A program made the translations under genes and the position numbers. A DNA stretch of 64,000 bases, from assembly GCA_947172415.1 (NCBI GenBank), contig OX359199.1, positions 7,269,884 through 7,333,883 on the forward strand, in the 5' to 3' direction. How positions within the stretch are numbered: the stretch's first letter is position 1; each line of letters opens with the position of its first letter. A model generated the notes under the pieces. That model was not told the origin of the DNA. It saw only the letters and a list, made by a program, of their open reading frames with translations, and ran no database searches. The DNA comes from Chondrosia reniformis. Lineage: Eukaryota; Porifera; Demospongiae; Chondrillida; Chondrillidae. Positions 31,296 through 43,860 of the stretch are shown piece by piece.

Positions 31296-34200
31296 ATGGA
31301 CGAGACAGACGACATTATCGACGACTTGGAGGAGCTAAATGGATACATTATCCAGTTGTCGTCGTGGTTGCCTCGCTTCCTCGGCCAGTTGGGGCGGTTC
31401 AACTCCCTTCCCAGCCCAACCGAATTCCCTCTGGTCGTCGCTAGCATCGGAAGGGAATTTAAAACAGTTGTGGGCGATATGAAGTCAAAGGTCCTCATTC
31501 TTAAGAGGATCGAAGAGCTAAAAATTAAACTAGGTCCGCAGTTGTCCAACCCGAAAGAGAGCGATCTGGAGACATTAGCTGTAAACTTACAGTTGTTGGA
31601 ACTGGAGTGGCAGAGAGCTAGTGTGCTAGTGAGTAGTCATGTAGTCAAAGTTAGTTGTAATTTAACATCTCGTTAATCACGAAGGGTTTTTTACTAGCCT
31701 ACGTACGAACTTAGGTTGTCTGCGGTTTCACAATCCTTTCCGCAAGACGAATCGCCATAGCATGAAGTAATGAGCCTTGACGACTCCAAATTGACGACTT
31801 GTTCATGCAGGCAGCTTTTCGAACTATCCTTCCATCACCTTCGGTATGTGCAAAACGGATTATTTAGAAATGTCGCTCAGTAATTGAATTAATCAGGTCC
31901 TAAGTGTCCAACCGCGATTTACCTGTACATCTATGGATCCTATAACGCCTCAGGAAGATATAAGACCTGATTTGAAATATAAGATAAACGCAATCGAGTA
32001 TTATTGGTTTCGACCATTGCTCAATTTCTCCTGTAAGTGACCATTACCCAATTAGTGTTCTGTGTACAAGTTGGTCAAAATGTCATTGCTATAATAGACA
32101 CTCTAGCAGTTGTGAGGATTCCCTAGTGGCTTCTGGTCAAAGGGGTCCTCAGAGTGCTTTGACACAACCCTTTTAAGGGATGGGGGGACCTGTTGTACAA
32201 CTCTAGCCTGTTGCTGTTCGGTGGCTGTACTACCAAACTTGACTATTGTGCAACCACTGGAATGCTACTCACCTGAATTATATTCCAACCTTGTTTAGCT
32301 TGAAGAATAATTAACTATATAAAATGTGTTTGTATATAGTATGTCGCTATGCTAACACTATAACTAGTTGAAAATGTGACCTAATTACACATTTCCTGTG
32401 TCAGGACTACATGTAAAGAGGAACAATCTCTAATAAATAGCATATCATCTCAGTGACTACATATGTAGTCTCTTGATGGTCATACATTGAAAACATTAGA
32501 GCAGTAAAAATTTACAATGAAAGTATATATGTGCTGTGCAACCTGTTTCATATTACAGGTGAAGAATGTCCATGATCATATTGTTGTTGCTGTAAAGAAG
32601 GCCTGTGTTCAAACCTTCCATGACGAGGCTAACAGTAAGAAAGTGAAGCTAGGTCAACTCTACATTATCCAAGAGGAAGATGAGGAAGTGAATTTCAGCA
32701 AAGAAGCAACTCCAGAAGTGTCCAGTCCTGACACATTGAGAAGAAGAAAGTTTCATCTTCCCGTCTCTTCGGACGAATCTATTGAGATACAATTGGCCAA
32801 GATATCAACCCAGCTCTTTGACTCGAGTGTAACTCTGACTGCAATGGAGCCATGTCAGATGTCATCCGTGGCTCTGGAACTGAGGATCGGGGAGGTACAA
32901 GCCTTAAGGACCATCTTGGAGATCCACCATTCGGAGATCACCTATATTCTGGAGACTCTTAGTCCCAGTCAAATGATCCTGTTCACTTTGAATGATTTGT
33001 GGGAGAAATGTGGTGTTCTCATAAAACATTTTGAGGACACAGAGGAACAGTACTCGGAGGTGGAGGAGTTGGTTGCACTATTTGAAGATGACCTGAAGCA
33101 AGCCTTTGGCTTCCTGAAGGACCTAACAAAGTTGCCTAATCAGGCATCCTGGGGAGACTTTGAACAGGTCTGACATGTCAAGTGTGCTTGTATGTATAAG
33201 TGTGTATAGAGAAGAACAGAAGGAGAAAACTCTTGTATCCTCATCCAAAGCCCTCACTAGGTTTCATAGGCCTTTACTCCAAAGTAGATGTAGCATGTAA
33301 GATAAATGGTGTGTTAGATTATTCATGTTGACATGCCAAATTATATTACTTGAATGTGATATACTTGTTATTGAATAATATAATATACTTGTAATTTCAC
33401 TTTCAATTTTTTGTATTGAATCATAGTACTGTATATCAAAGATTCAGTTTTCAGTTGGTTGGTTGTATTGTTTATTTTCCTGTAAAGGCACTCTGCAAGT
33501 TAGAAGACTACCAAGTGAGCATTACCTCCTTGAGTGAGCTCTCCAGCCAGCTCCTCACTCTGGAACCTATCTTCAACGGATGTTGCATAAGAGACTCCAT
33601 GGAATACCTGGCGGGTGAATACAATTCAACCATGACCTTCCTTAAAGAGGATCTACAACGACTAGTTGCTGAAAAATGTGAGTCCTATTCGTTTGATGTG
33701 GCACTGGTCCACTCCTGGGTAGAACAGGCCCTTCTGCTGCTGGTGCACCACAAGAACAAACAGATTATTAGGAGTGATAAGATGCAGAAGGAGTTGGAAG
33801 TCCATGACGAGATGCTCTCCCAAGTGTCTCACCAGGTCTCCCTGATGACCAGAGCCATTCAGACAGCCAGCCTACCCCCTCCACAAGAGCTCATAGACCA
33901 GTTGGACACTGTGCAGGACCACCTCTGCACCATCAGTCTGGCATTGTCTGCCCGAGATTCAGGGTCAGTGGATGACCTAAGCATCAAGCGTATATCTGGA
34001 CACTACTCACTGCACTTGGGAGAGCTGGATAATGTTATTCATCAGCTGACTCAAGAAATCCAGGACCCAATGTTTACAACTAATCTCCAAGCTCAGGTGA
34101 GTGGATGCCCAGTAAGTAACTAGACTCTAATGCTTCTTGGTAGCCTCTTAATAGCTTCATCCTCTTCAGCTGGATCTCCTCTCCTACTGTATGCACTTGG

Positions 34201-37200
34201 TATTGTCAAATCTAATTTGTTGTGTAAATAATGAAACACTAGATGTAAATATTTAACTAAATTTTGTAAATAGAAAGTTGTACAAATAGTCCATATTTTG
34301 TACATACATAGAGTATATATGCAATACATATGCATGAAGTATAAGCACATGGAATATAAGTACCAACATGATATTATGATATTATTATATAATTAATTTT
34401 ACATTATATGTCATTTATGTAGAATGTTGAAGAAGTAGACACTTCTGATGTTCAGTTGCCATTAGAGCTACAAGCAACGGCTAATTCTGTTGAACAAGGA
34501 ATCAAAGAGCTGAATGACAGTATTGCCAAATTAAGTGTTCCCCAAACCTTAGATTTGGATGCTATTCATGCAGTCATTGCTAAATGTAGAGTAAGTAGAT
34601 GTACATAATGTGCAAAATAACAGAACTTAGAAGTTACAGCTCCTTCACATGACTGTGTTTAGACCTACCAAAAGGTGTTGGACATGACCCATCACCAGAT
34701 AACCAGCTTGGTGGAGAAGAAAGCAGCGTTTAGGGGTGACCAGAGATTGGAAATGTATGTCTTTGAACTATCATCGTCATGGCAACTGGCTAGTGTTCAA
34801 CTTGCTGACAAAATCAATTCACTCCATAACCAGGAAGTTGAAGTGGCTCGTTTTAACAAACAGGTATGTTTCCAAGATACTGCCTAGTATGTGGGATGCA
34901 GTGCTCTGTTTGATGTATTAAATACATTAATATTTGCATTTGAATGTCCTTATATGTGGTGCTTCGCTGTTAGGAAAGTTATTTGAAGCTATTTGAAGTA
35001 TATTTTCCTGTTTCCTCAATGACACTATCAGGTTGGTGATTTGATTAATTTAATGGAAGGTGCACAGAGCTTGCTCCTAAACCCTCCACTGAGCCTTAGA
35101 GAGTTTGTCCGTCAGTGTTCTACCATTAAAGAGAAAATGGTTACCCTCGAAAAGGACAGGCAAAGTGTCCTCAAAAGGTATGATTTACCTACCTCCAAGT
35201 CCACACCGGACAAGGAGTCCATTCAGAGGAAGAAGGAGCTTCTTTCTTTAACTTGGACTCAAGTTCTTCAATCTCTTGGTCGAGTCAGCATGACCCAGCA
35301 GACAGTCATTCAGAGGTTTGTCAGGATCTGGGAGGAGTGGTCAAGGAAGGCAGCCGAGGAGGTGGAGACTCTTAGCCCAAGTGGTTTCATGCTGTCAAAG
35401 ATATCTGCAAAATACTTACAATCACAGGTGGGCCTCCATCAGTTCAGGATCTGCTTGCATATGTACTGTATGCATATGGCATAGACATATACCAATTTAT
35501 ACAAATATAGGCTTGTATTGTATTTGTATAAAATTATGGTACTGTACATATACCAATTTATACAAATGGACTTGTATTGTATTTGTATAAATTGTGGTAC
35601 TGTACATATTCTATGTAGCAAATGAAACAGAATGCTTCGGCTATTTATGATTCCCTGCATGAGGCTCTCCCTTCTGATCAAGTCAAGGAGCTACAGGAAG
35701 ATATTAAAGGAATCAAAGAGAAGGCATCAGTGGCTGAGGAGGCGATCCACCGACATTTGCTGAAGTTGAGAGAGTTCTTGGAGGAGTATGGAGATTTGAA
35801 ATCTTGGCTAAATGACATGAACACAGTGGTGCAGGGGGAACAACACAACATCAAGAGACAGGTACTGTACATATGGACATATAGTGGCACAGGACACAGG
35901 ACGATCTGCATGAGTCTACCTTTTACAGGCTTTATATATATAACAGTTTTGGGCAAACCTGGATTCACTGATAATTCCTTTACACTTAAGTGATAATTTT
36001 ATTGATTGTTTTATATTAGCTGAATGTTAAGTTAGCCACTTACGCTATCTCTTTGTTAGTTGTTCCAAGAACAGGTATGTGGTTGTATGTCCTCCCCTTT
36101 GTGGCATTAGCATGTACCTGGCCCACACCCACTTGTAGGCAATCCAGCTCAATTAAATCTTGTTTTGAGTGGGAACATTATTAGTAAATTTATCTACTTT
36201 TCAGAAACCCACATTTATGTCAGTTTCCATGGCAACCTTCCTCCTTAGACTCTATGTCAGCAGATAGCTACAAAAGAGAAGCACATGAAGAGGGTCTGTG
36301 ATCTCACCAAGGAGATGTTCCTCCTGCAGGCCAACAGTGGAGAGAAGACTAGATTGACAGTCAAGGCCAACGACCTCTTTGATAACTGGGACAAGTTGTG
36401 TCAGCAGGCAAGTCTGCTATGGTATCTTTATTAGCCTGGTTTGTCCCTCGTCTGATGGTGTAGCAGTTGTATATGCTTGTCCTCTCTTACTGTTTATGTA
36501 GTGTATTCCAGCTGGTGTGTTGCCATCCAGTCTACAGATTAAGGCTACCTCACGTCATGAGTTTGCTGCTCCAAGTGACATGCTGAAATGGCTCATGGGA
36601 GTGGCCACAAAACTCCGCCCACAGACCCAATGTTTAGGCCAGGAGCAATTGACAGACATGCTCTTAGACATTAAAGTGAGTGGTTTATTAAGCACATGGA
36701 TCTAGTGATGTGTAGCTGCCACAATTACCTCAACTCTCCAGGCCATCGCCCAGGAGATGCTGGCACTGGAGGAGAATTATCACAGACTTACTCAAAAGGA
36801 CAGTGTAAAAAAGGAGAATTCCTGGATGGCCAACCAGCAGAAGCGTTTGCAATCTCTTTGGCAGGAGGTGAGCACTCTGGTCAAGGAGAGACAGGATTCA
36901 CTGGAATCCTTGCAGGATCTGTGGACGCAGTTTGACAGCAAAAAGGATAAGTTTCTTAATTTGCTGAGGATGGCTGAGAGCAGAGTTGAGAAACCTCACA
37001 TTATTGAGGGAAGTCATGACTTGGCAGTAATGGATGCAGAGATCAAACGAGAACGAGTATGCACCTCCCTTAATTACCACTTATTAGATGGAGAGTCACT
37101 TCCAGTGTCTTTTGATTTGTAGGATTGCAGTGCTGAGGTAATGCAATGTGACGAGTACTTGGAGGCGCTAGAGAGCCTAGCAACCAGTCTTTTAAACTAT

Positions 37201-40200
37201 CATTACCATGGTAACCAGTCCAGTGACCTGACAAAAACTGTAGCAACACTCAAAACAAGATGGACCAAGGTTAAACCTCAGTGAGTGGACTTTGACCTTG
37301 CCAGACTGCAATATATTATCCTGGGCTATCCTGCTTATGTGTCATTTGACAGGTTCAATAGTCACTGTCAATCTGTCAGCAAAGTGTACCAGAAATGGGT
37401 TCCTTTCTTTGGGTGCTACTCAAGGTTGCAACAGTGGACCCTTACTATGCAAGTGAAGGCTTCAGAGCTAAAAGGACGTCCAACGTCCATGAAAATGGTG
37501 GCTCATCAGAAGGAGCTCATTAAAGTATGAGATTTTGAGATATTCAAGAAACAAAGGCTTCATTTTTTACTTTTTTCTTAGGTGATCATTTTGGAGAGTG
37601 AGGTGAAGAGAGATCTTGTTGAAGCAGTCCATTCTTCTCTTCATCAACTTCGTGAGGAGATGAACGGGTACTCTTTAAATATTGCAACTGTTTCAGAGAG
37701 AGTAGATGTTTTAATGAAGAAAGTTGAAAACCTACTACAATTAGCAAAGAAAAAGTATGGCACTTTAGTCTACGTACTCATTTAATGGAGTGTCTGTCTA
37801 TGCGACTAAAAGATAGCAATATTGTATTTAACAGTTTCAGTTCTGATACACACAGCACTACCTTGTGTTGAAAATATGTGATTTCCCACTTTTTAGCACC
37901 CATTCAACGGAATGTTTTAAAGGATAATTCATAACTCCAGCCTGTGTTGAATTGGCTTCAAAATGTGTCAATGTTACTCATGTTACCATGGCGACTTACC
38001 TATTGTAAAATGTCTATATATAGGCAGGAGGTCCTTGAAAGTGTGCTACTGGAGCGCCAGCAGGTTTTGGCTCAGTTGGCCTCAAGGATGGCCTGGCTGC
38101 TTCAGGCTCAGACCTTGCTGAAGGAGCTTTATCCCTTGGGACAGGATCTGGTGGAGGTGGACAGACAGTACTGCAAGATGGAGGGATTCTGGAAGGTGTG
38201 TCTGCTGAAGGGAAGTGTGGAGGGGTCTGTCAAAGGGATAGCACTTTATGTATGTATGTAGGAGTATGAAGAACAGGTTGAGAAAATGGAGTACGTACTG
38301 ATGGCCAGTGTCCAGTTGATGAGTTATAGACCTGAAACAGATGAAGAAAAGAGTGTGCTGGATTTGGTGAAGCTGCAGTATGCAAGACTGTCAGAAATTT
38401 GGGAGTCAGTTCAGGAGCAGGCACACGCTGCCAGAGAGACACTGAACACAGTTCACCCAAAACTAGTCCACTTTCAGGAATTATGCTCTGAAGTAGGTTG
38501 GAGTGGTAATGTACAGAATCTGATGATCTGATGGCATGTCATCTCTCCTTTAAGGCTGGCAAGCTCCTGTCTTCGGCTGAAATGATATTGGCCAGTTCCC
38601 AGCCCATTGCAAAGACTTTACCAAAGTTGCGAGAGCAATCTTCCACTCATGCTGATCTTGAGGTTTCTCTGCAGCCCATATCTCAATGTCTACAGGACAT
38701 AGAGACAGCCAAAGGTGATTTGAAGAGCAGTGGTCTACAAATATCCACAGACTTGAAAAATTTACTTGCTCGCTTTGAGAGAAGGTGGTTGGAAGTCTCA
38801 AGATATGCTCAAGCCAGAGGAGTGAGAATCAAGGAGATGCTTGCAAAATTTGGTGGAGCAGCTATGACTGTGAAGGATGGAAGTAAGCTAAAGATGACAA
38901 TTCCTAACTTATTTTTACCTTAACTCTGATATTTACCTGAAGCTTTGCCAAGAGGCTGGTCAAAGATGAGAAACAGAAATAACATTCCCCTGTACACAGT
39001 GTAAGGACAGGTTACCATGCTGTTATGTGAAGGTTCTCATGTGCTACATTTGTCCGCAGCTGTGTTAGAGATGGAGGCACTTTTACTCAGACACAGCATC
39101 CCGAACTGACAGCTCTGTTCAGTGACTTGAACACAAGATACAGCCACGTTCACTTTGGGCTCTACAGAACATCTCTAAAAATCAGAGCATTGCAGAAGAA
39201 ATTACAGTGTTAGCTATTATTAGATAGTCTTATGTTATTTATTCTCTCTGTATATTTCATTATTTGGTTTGTGTTCTAGTGCATTTTCTGTCCAGTCAAA
39301 GAGCCTTACAAATCTTTGCTAGTCACTTGGACAACACTGAGGATGCATTGCCTATTAGCCTCTTAACGGAACCTCTCTCAACTCTCTACCAGCAAGCAGA
39401 GAAGGATCATTCTGGAAAAGTTAAGTGTGGACAGAATATTGACATGACAACCAGTTGGATATTGGACATGCACAATAGGTAATGGGTTATTGAATCACTG
39501 TATTTACATTCTTGAACGGAGCGTTGCGTTGTCGTTTAAGTACTGGCGTAGCATAAATCCGTCAGTCATGTCACTGTAGTGTAGTGGTTATCACGTCTGC
39601 TTTACACGCAGAAGGTCCCTGGTTCGAACCCAGGCAGTGACACTTTTTTGATTTTTTTTTTTCTTCAATTAGCAATGATTCAGTGTTACCAGTAGCCCTC
39701 AAGACATCAATCTTGATTCTAACAGGAGGCAAACTAGAAGACAAACTAAAAAGCAAGTTAACCTAAAGGAATAGAATATTTTACTCATTTCCTACTATCT
39801 ATTTAGACCTCTTTACGGCTTGTGCAAACAGTTCTGGTGAAATAGTCCCTAAAGTCTTCCAGTCAATTCTAAATTGTCTAATAAAGGTAAATGTAACATA
39901 TATTTGGTACAAACGAGCATCTTGTAGACTCCTTCTACAAGATATGATATACATTGAAGTTGAGTTGCTATTTTACATATTTACATATGGCACTCTATAG
40001 ATTCCAGTAAGTGTTGGTGAAGGTGAAGTATTTACTGATAATCTCGTCTATGAAGGCATGCAGGCACTTCCACAGGTCTGTAGTCTTTTGAGTTTCACGT
40101 AACCTATGAATATACTGACTATTGATGTACTTTAGGGTATAAAGTCCATCAAGATGGCCAATTGGTTGTCGTGGATACGGCACAACCCAAAGGTGCTGTC

Positions 40201-41413
40201 CTGGTTACCACTACTGCATCGTTTGGCTCAGACAGAAAGAAAGAGACATTCAGTGAAGTGCTTCATTTGCCAGCTGAATCCTATAGTTGGATTTAGGTGA
40301 GTTATCAGTGTTGTCAGGATACATATATACAACCTGTAGGGATTGTTTCTAACTGGAATGCTGCTAAATATATTCCACATAAGAGGCATCTAATGTACAT
40401 ATTATTAACGTACAGATGGAATTGCTAATGAATACATGTGTGTGTAGATATCGCTGTTTAGAATGTTTCAAAGTTGATTTGTGTCAAGATTGCTTTTGGT
40501 CTGGAAGAAGCTTAGACCATCACAAGTCAAACCATTCTGTCCAGGAATACTGCCTGGAGGTAGTTGCATATGAAATATCTATTGAAATCGAAAGCCTATC
40601 TACCTTTCTTATATTTGTATCTAGGCATCAAAAACAGAAAATGTAAAGGATTTCTTCAAAACACTTGGTAACAAAATGAAGCGTTCGTCACCTGGAGGTT
40701 CAATAAGAAGGCCTCCACCATTCCAGTCACCCTCCCTGGCCCACCATCACAGAGTGAGTACACACTCAGATACATCTGAGAGCAGTGTCTTCAGCTCCAC
40801 TGACCTAGAGGACACCAGCAAGGAGGTGAGGGATGAGGAATTGGATACTTTGATTGTACAGCTTGAAGAAGAGAATAGGTAAGTATAGTAAGAAGGTACC
40901 AGTGATAGGATCACATGTGCCCCACCCCTTTACCATGTGCCCCACCCTCTCTACCACATGCCCCACCCTCTCTACCACATGCCCCACCCCCTCTGTCACA
41001 TGCCCCACCCCCTCTGTCACATGCCCCACCCTCTCTACCACATGCCCCACCCCCTCTGTCACATGCCCCACCCCCTCTGTCACATGCCCACCCTCTCTAC
41101 CACATGCCCCACCCCCTCTACCACATGCCCCACCCCCTCTACAGGGACCTGTTGGAGCAGCTAAATAGTTTACAAATAGAGCTAAGAAGTGCACCACCTT
41201 CCCAAGTCTCCTCAGACCTTGTCTGCCTGCAGGAGAGTCGACAAGCTTTAGAATCCAGGATATGCTATCTGCAAACCCACAACAATAAATTGATAACTCA
41301 AATTGGAAAGTTGAGAAGCATAATTCAACAGGTATATACTGTAGTAATACAGTGTACAATATTAAAATGTTATACTCCATATTCTGTAGGGACAAGAACT
41401 TATGGGGGTCTGA
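31296..41413 (+). CDS. Dystrophin-family protein lacking N-terminal CH domains
   Basis: Thirty exons, 1990 aa: 31296-31628, 31811-31843, 31897-32032, 32098-32111, 32559-33167, 33488-34096, 34423-34590, 34663-34863, 35032-35427, 35619-35861, 36261-36407, 36502-36675, 36742-37056, 37123-37280, 37353-37524, 37582-37754, 38024-38195, 38262-38492, 38555-38882, 38943-39000, 39060-39206, 39296-39478, 39673-39752, 39807-39886, 40001-40075, 40136-40296, 40448-40559, 40625-40878, 41145-41331, 41390-41413. Residues 1-1535 are spectrin-like helical repeats. Then come a WW domain (LPRGWSKMRNRNNIPLYT ... TFTQTQHPEL), dystrophin EF-hand regions (HFGLYRTSLKIRALQKKL; LFTACANSSGEIV), a ZZ finger (CFICQLNPIVGFRYRCLECF ... 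CQDCFWSGRS ... EYC) and a C-terminal coiled coil (LIVQLEEENRDLLEQLNSLQ). This WW-EF-ZZ-coil order is dystrophin/utrophin, the link to dystroglycan, dystrobrevin and syntrophin. No CH actin-binding pair precedes the repeats; PSMC6 ends 185 bp upstream. The 14-nt exon at 32098 is inferred only to restore frame. Two introns use GC donors. Confidence 0.88.
39570..39642 (+). tRNA. tRNA-Val (anticodon UAC)
   Basis: A full cloverleaf lies in a dystrophin-family intron (39479-39672), same strand. Acceptor stem gtcactg pairs with cagtgac, discriminator A. The D arm is gtgtagtggttatcac. The anticodon stem tctgc/gcaga encloses loop tttacac with anticodon TAC, and the T arm is ccctggttcgaacccaggg-like (cctggttcgaacccagg). 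The A box (tagtgtagtgg) and B box (ggttcgaacc) are intact and a Pol III terminator of six T follows at 39644. No intron and no encoded CCA. Confidence 0.97.
40912..41144. repeat. 21-bp minisatellite forming the acceptor tract of a dystrophin-family exon
   Basis: About eleven copies of cacatgccccaccccctctac/gtca (21-bp period). The array ends exactly at the acceptor ctctacag|ggac (41144), so the polypyrimidine tract is made of repeat units. Frames across it are artefacts. Confidence 0.92.
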
Positions 41414-41626
41414 TAACTCTTATGTTTCAAAGTTTTATTTTTTATATATCTGGTCCACCCTACCACAGGAATTGTTTTTGTAATATATGTATCTATGTCA
41501 TTAGCTAATAACCACAGCTCATATACCATTTTGTATAGTTTGAAAAATTTAAACCACAAATGGAACTATATATGTCCATGTATATACGTATATATATATT
41601 CATTTTAACTGATTAAGGTAAAACAT

Positions 41627-41775
41627 TATTATGATCATTAAGTACCCATAGTCAGGTTGTTATCCCCTTGCGTGGGCAGCTTATTATAAATTTTTATTCA
41701 TAAACAATTAAGCTTAATATCACAAATGCAGTCATCTCTAAATCATTCAGTATACTCTTGTAAATTATTATTTAT
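41627..41775. repeat. Direct repeat, 5' side of dispersed repeat copy B
   Basis: About 150 bp matching 43640-43785: both have gatcattaagta(c/t)ccatagtcagg, then gttatccccttgcgtgggc, then cacaaatgcagccatct-like sequence, then cattca(g/a)tatactcttgtaa. Confidence 0.8.
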
Positions 41776-41854
41776 AATCTTACAATGGGTGACTGTAAAA
41801 TGTATAATTAAATGCTGGTTTGTATAAGTTGTACCTACAGTGACAAATTACATT

Positions 41855-43630
41855 TTGAGCAATCTCACAAGTTACATGAGTTAAAGATGCTGATTAATAT
41901 GCTAATCATGTAACTTAAAAGAAAACAAACATCATTATAATTTGTCTGATTCTCTAAACAAAATAACCTACCAATCAGTGAAGTTTAGGGCATGTACAAT
42001 AATTATATAATTAGGCTTCAGCACGTAGCAACGGCCATTTTGGATTCACAAATTGATTGAGCAATAGCGCACAAAGATTAGCTATACGTACGCGTACACA
42101 TCTTTCATAAAAAGATGCATGAAGTAAAGACATTCTTCGTTAAATAAAGAAACCGCGATTCTGGTTAACAAATACATCAGTATCCCTGATTTTCAATGTC
42201 CATGGAACATCTATGTATTATGTCAATTCATGCGCTCGCAAGAGTATTATGTTAAGATAAATGATTTCTGCTGAACAATTAAGGTTCATTGAAATATTAA
42301 TAGCTTGTGTATGCACTTCCATTCATGGGGTCACTGCGATTGTTATATGATTCAATTATAACTTCCATGCATACATGTTTTCGAGTTTGAACTCAATAGA
42401 AATAACAACTTGCTGAATAATCCGGGGCATGTATTACATGTTGTCTATTGTTCTCGAACATGACCTCGAAAACAATTTGGTTCCACGATTTTCCGCCAAG
42501 TTCACGATGCTTCCCGCCGACAATTTCTAATAAATAGGCAAGGAAATTTTCAGTCTTTGGCCTCCGGGCTATCAACTCTGGAGGTCTGCTTTGGTGCGGA
42601 TCGATGCGAAAACCGTGGTAGGAGCACGACCATGGTACCATGCGACAAAGGGTCATCGGTGTTCGTATAGTGGGGTGGTCTCTCTACCTATGGGTTAGTG
42701 CCTGGAGATGTATCTCACTATTAATCCTGCTTGTGTGTTAAATTGGCACTTGCGGATTCTTGCTATACGACCCGTACCTGGAGGAGCGTGGGTCCAGTGC
42801 CACTACGTAGTCGGCCAGGAAGCTATTGTAGGCTGCCACATCAGGTTGGTTTGGAAGACATTTGCATTTGCATTTGCAATTTTTTATGCGCATGCATGTG
42901 CTGTTCGTATGTACAAGTATGCCGTTTGTTATGTAATTCTCTAATTCTTTCTTGTATAGTTCATCGATGGGTCCCTACTCTAAAGCAACCTGGCCGATCC
43001 CAATGAGCTAAAGTCTGTGTACAGTGCTCTCAAGCTGCGTTGTGTGCACATGATGATTCTCATTGGTGGGAGTTTGTGGTCCGCCAGGGTCGGGCTTGTT
43101 CTGTCCGTAGCGTGAGGCAGTGCAGGACTAGTAACTGGTCATAGGACGGTCAGGTACGCCGGATCGCTCCCGTGCAACTTCTCTTACGACGCAAGTAGTG
43201 GAAGTGTCAAACAGAGTTGAGAAACCGGAGGCCTTTTGGGGCACGAAGTACTTCTACCTCCACGTGGTGTGCCCTGGGATCACCTTTACACTCAGTAAAG
43301 TGATGCGAAAGGAAGTACTACAGCAAACCAATCCAAGCCATTCAAAAGAAGAAAACAAAGCATGGTCTCTTTACAACCGTGAAGAACTATATTTATATAT
43401 TGTTTGAACAGTTTTTTTCTTTTTTAATTTGAAATTCGAAGTATCATGTATATTGTCAAAATGATCATTGATTATAAATACAATCCCAATTGGTGATAGT
43501 GATAAATATAAAATTCGAAAAATCTAGCTATATCCTTGACTATAACTTATAACAAATGCATCTATTCTGTAAGCATTCAGTATACTCTGGTAAATTCTTG
43601 CATAACACAAAGAGTATTGAACTAAAAATA
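41855..43630. mobile_element. Dispersed repeat, copy B (about 1.8 kb)
   Basis: Second copy of the repeat at 18335-20095, same orientation. The core (about 42648-43340) is nearly identical to copy A, the flanks more diverged. A 69-codon frame (43198-43407) beginning VEVSNRVEKPEAFWGTKYF is shared with copy A up to SKVMRKEVLQ and then differs. The upstream frame that contains AKVCVQCSQAALCAHDDSHW is interrupted in this copy by an extra stop (tggtcatag, 43136-43144) that copy A lacks. On the minus strand both copies encode ARRPKTKNFLAYLLEIVGGK or a one-residue variant. Short direct repeats flank this copy. I cannot assign it to a known transposon class. Confidence 0.7.
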
Positions 43631-43639
43631 CATATGTTC

Positions 43640-43800
43640 ACAGTTATGATCATTAAGTATCCATAGTCAGGCTGTTATCCCCTTGCGTGGGCGGCTTATT
43701 AATTACCCAGCTGCAGCATGTCACAAATGCAGCCATCTAGCTCTAAATCTCTCAATTCATTCAATATACTCTTGTAAATTATTACATAACAAGTATATAA
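43640..43800. repeat. Direct repeat, 3' side of dispersed repeat copy B
   Basis: Partner of 41627-41775, same orientation, separated by about 1.9 kb that contains copy B. A small indel distinguishes the two (this copy has extra ttacccagctgcagcatg). Confidence 0.8.
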
Positions 43801-43860
43801 CTAAATATAATTTTAAAATGGGGGACTGTAAAATGTGCATATATATACAAACTGTTAAAT

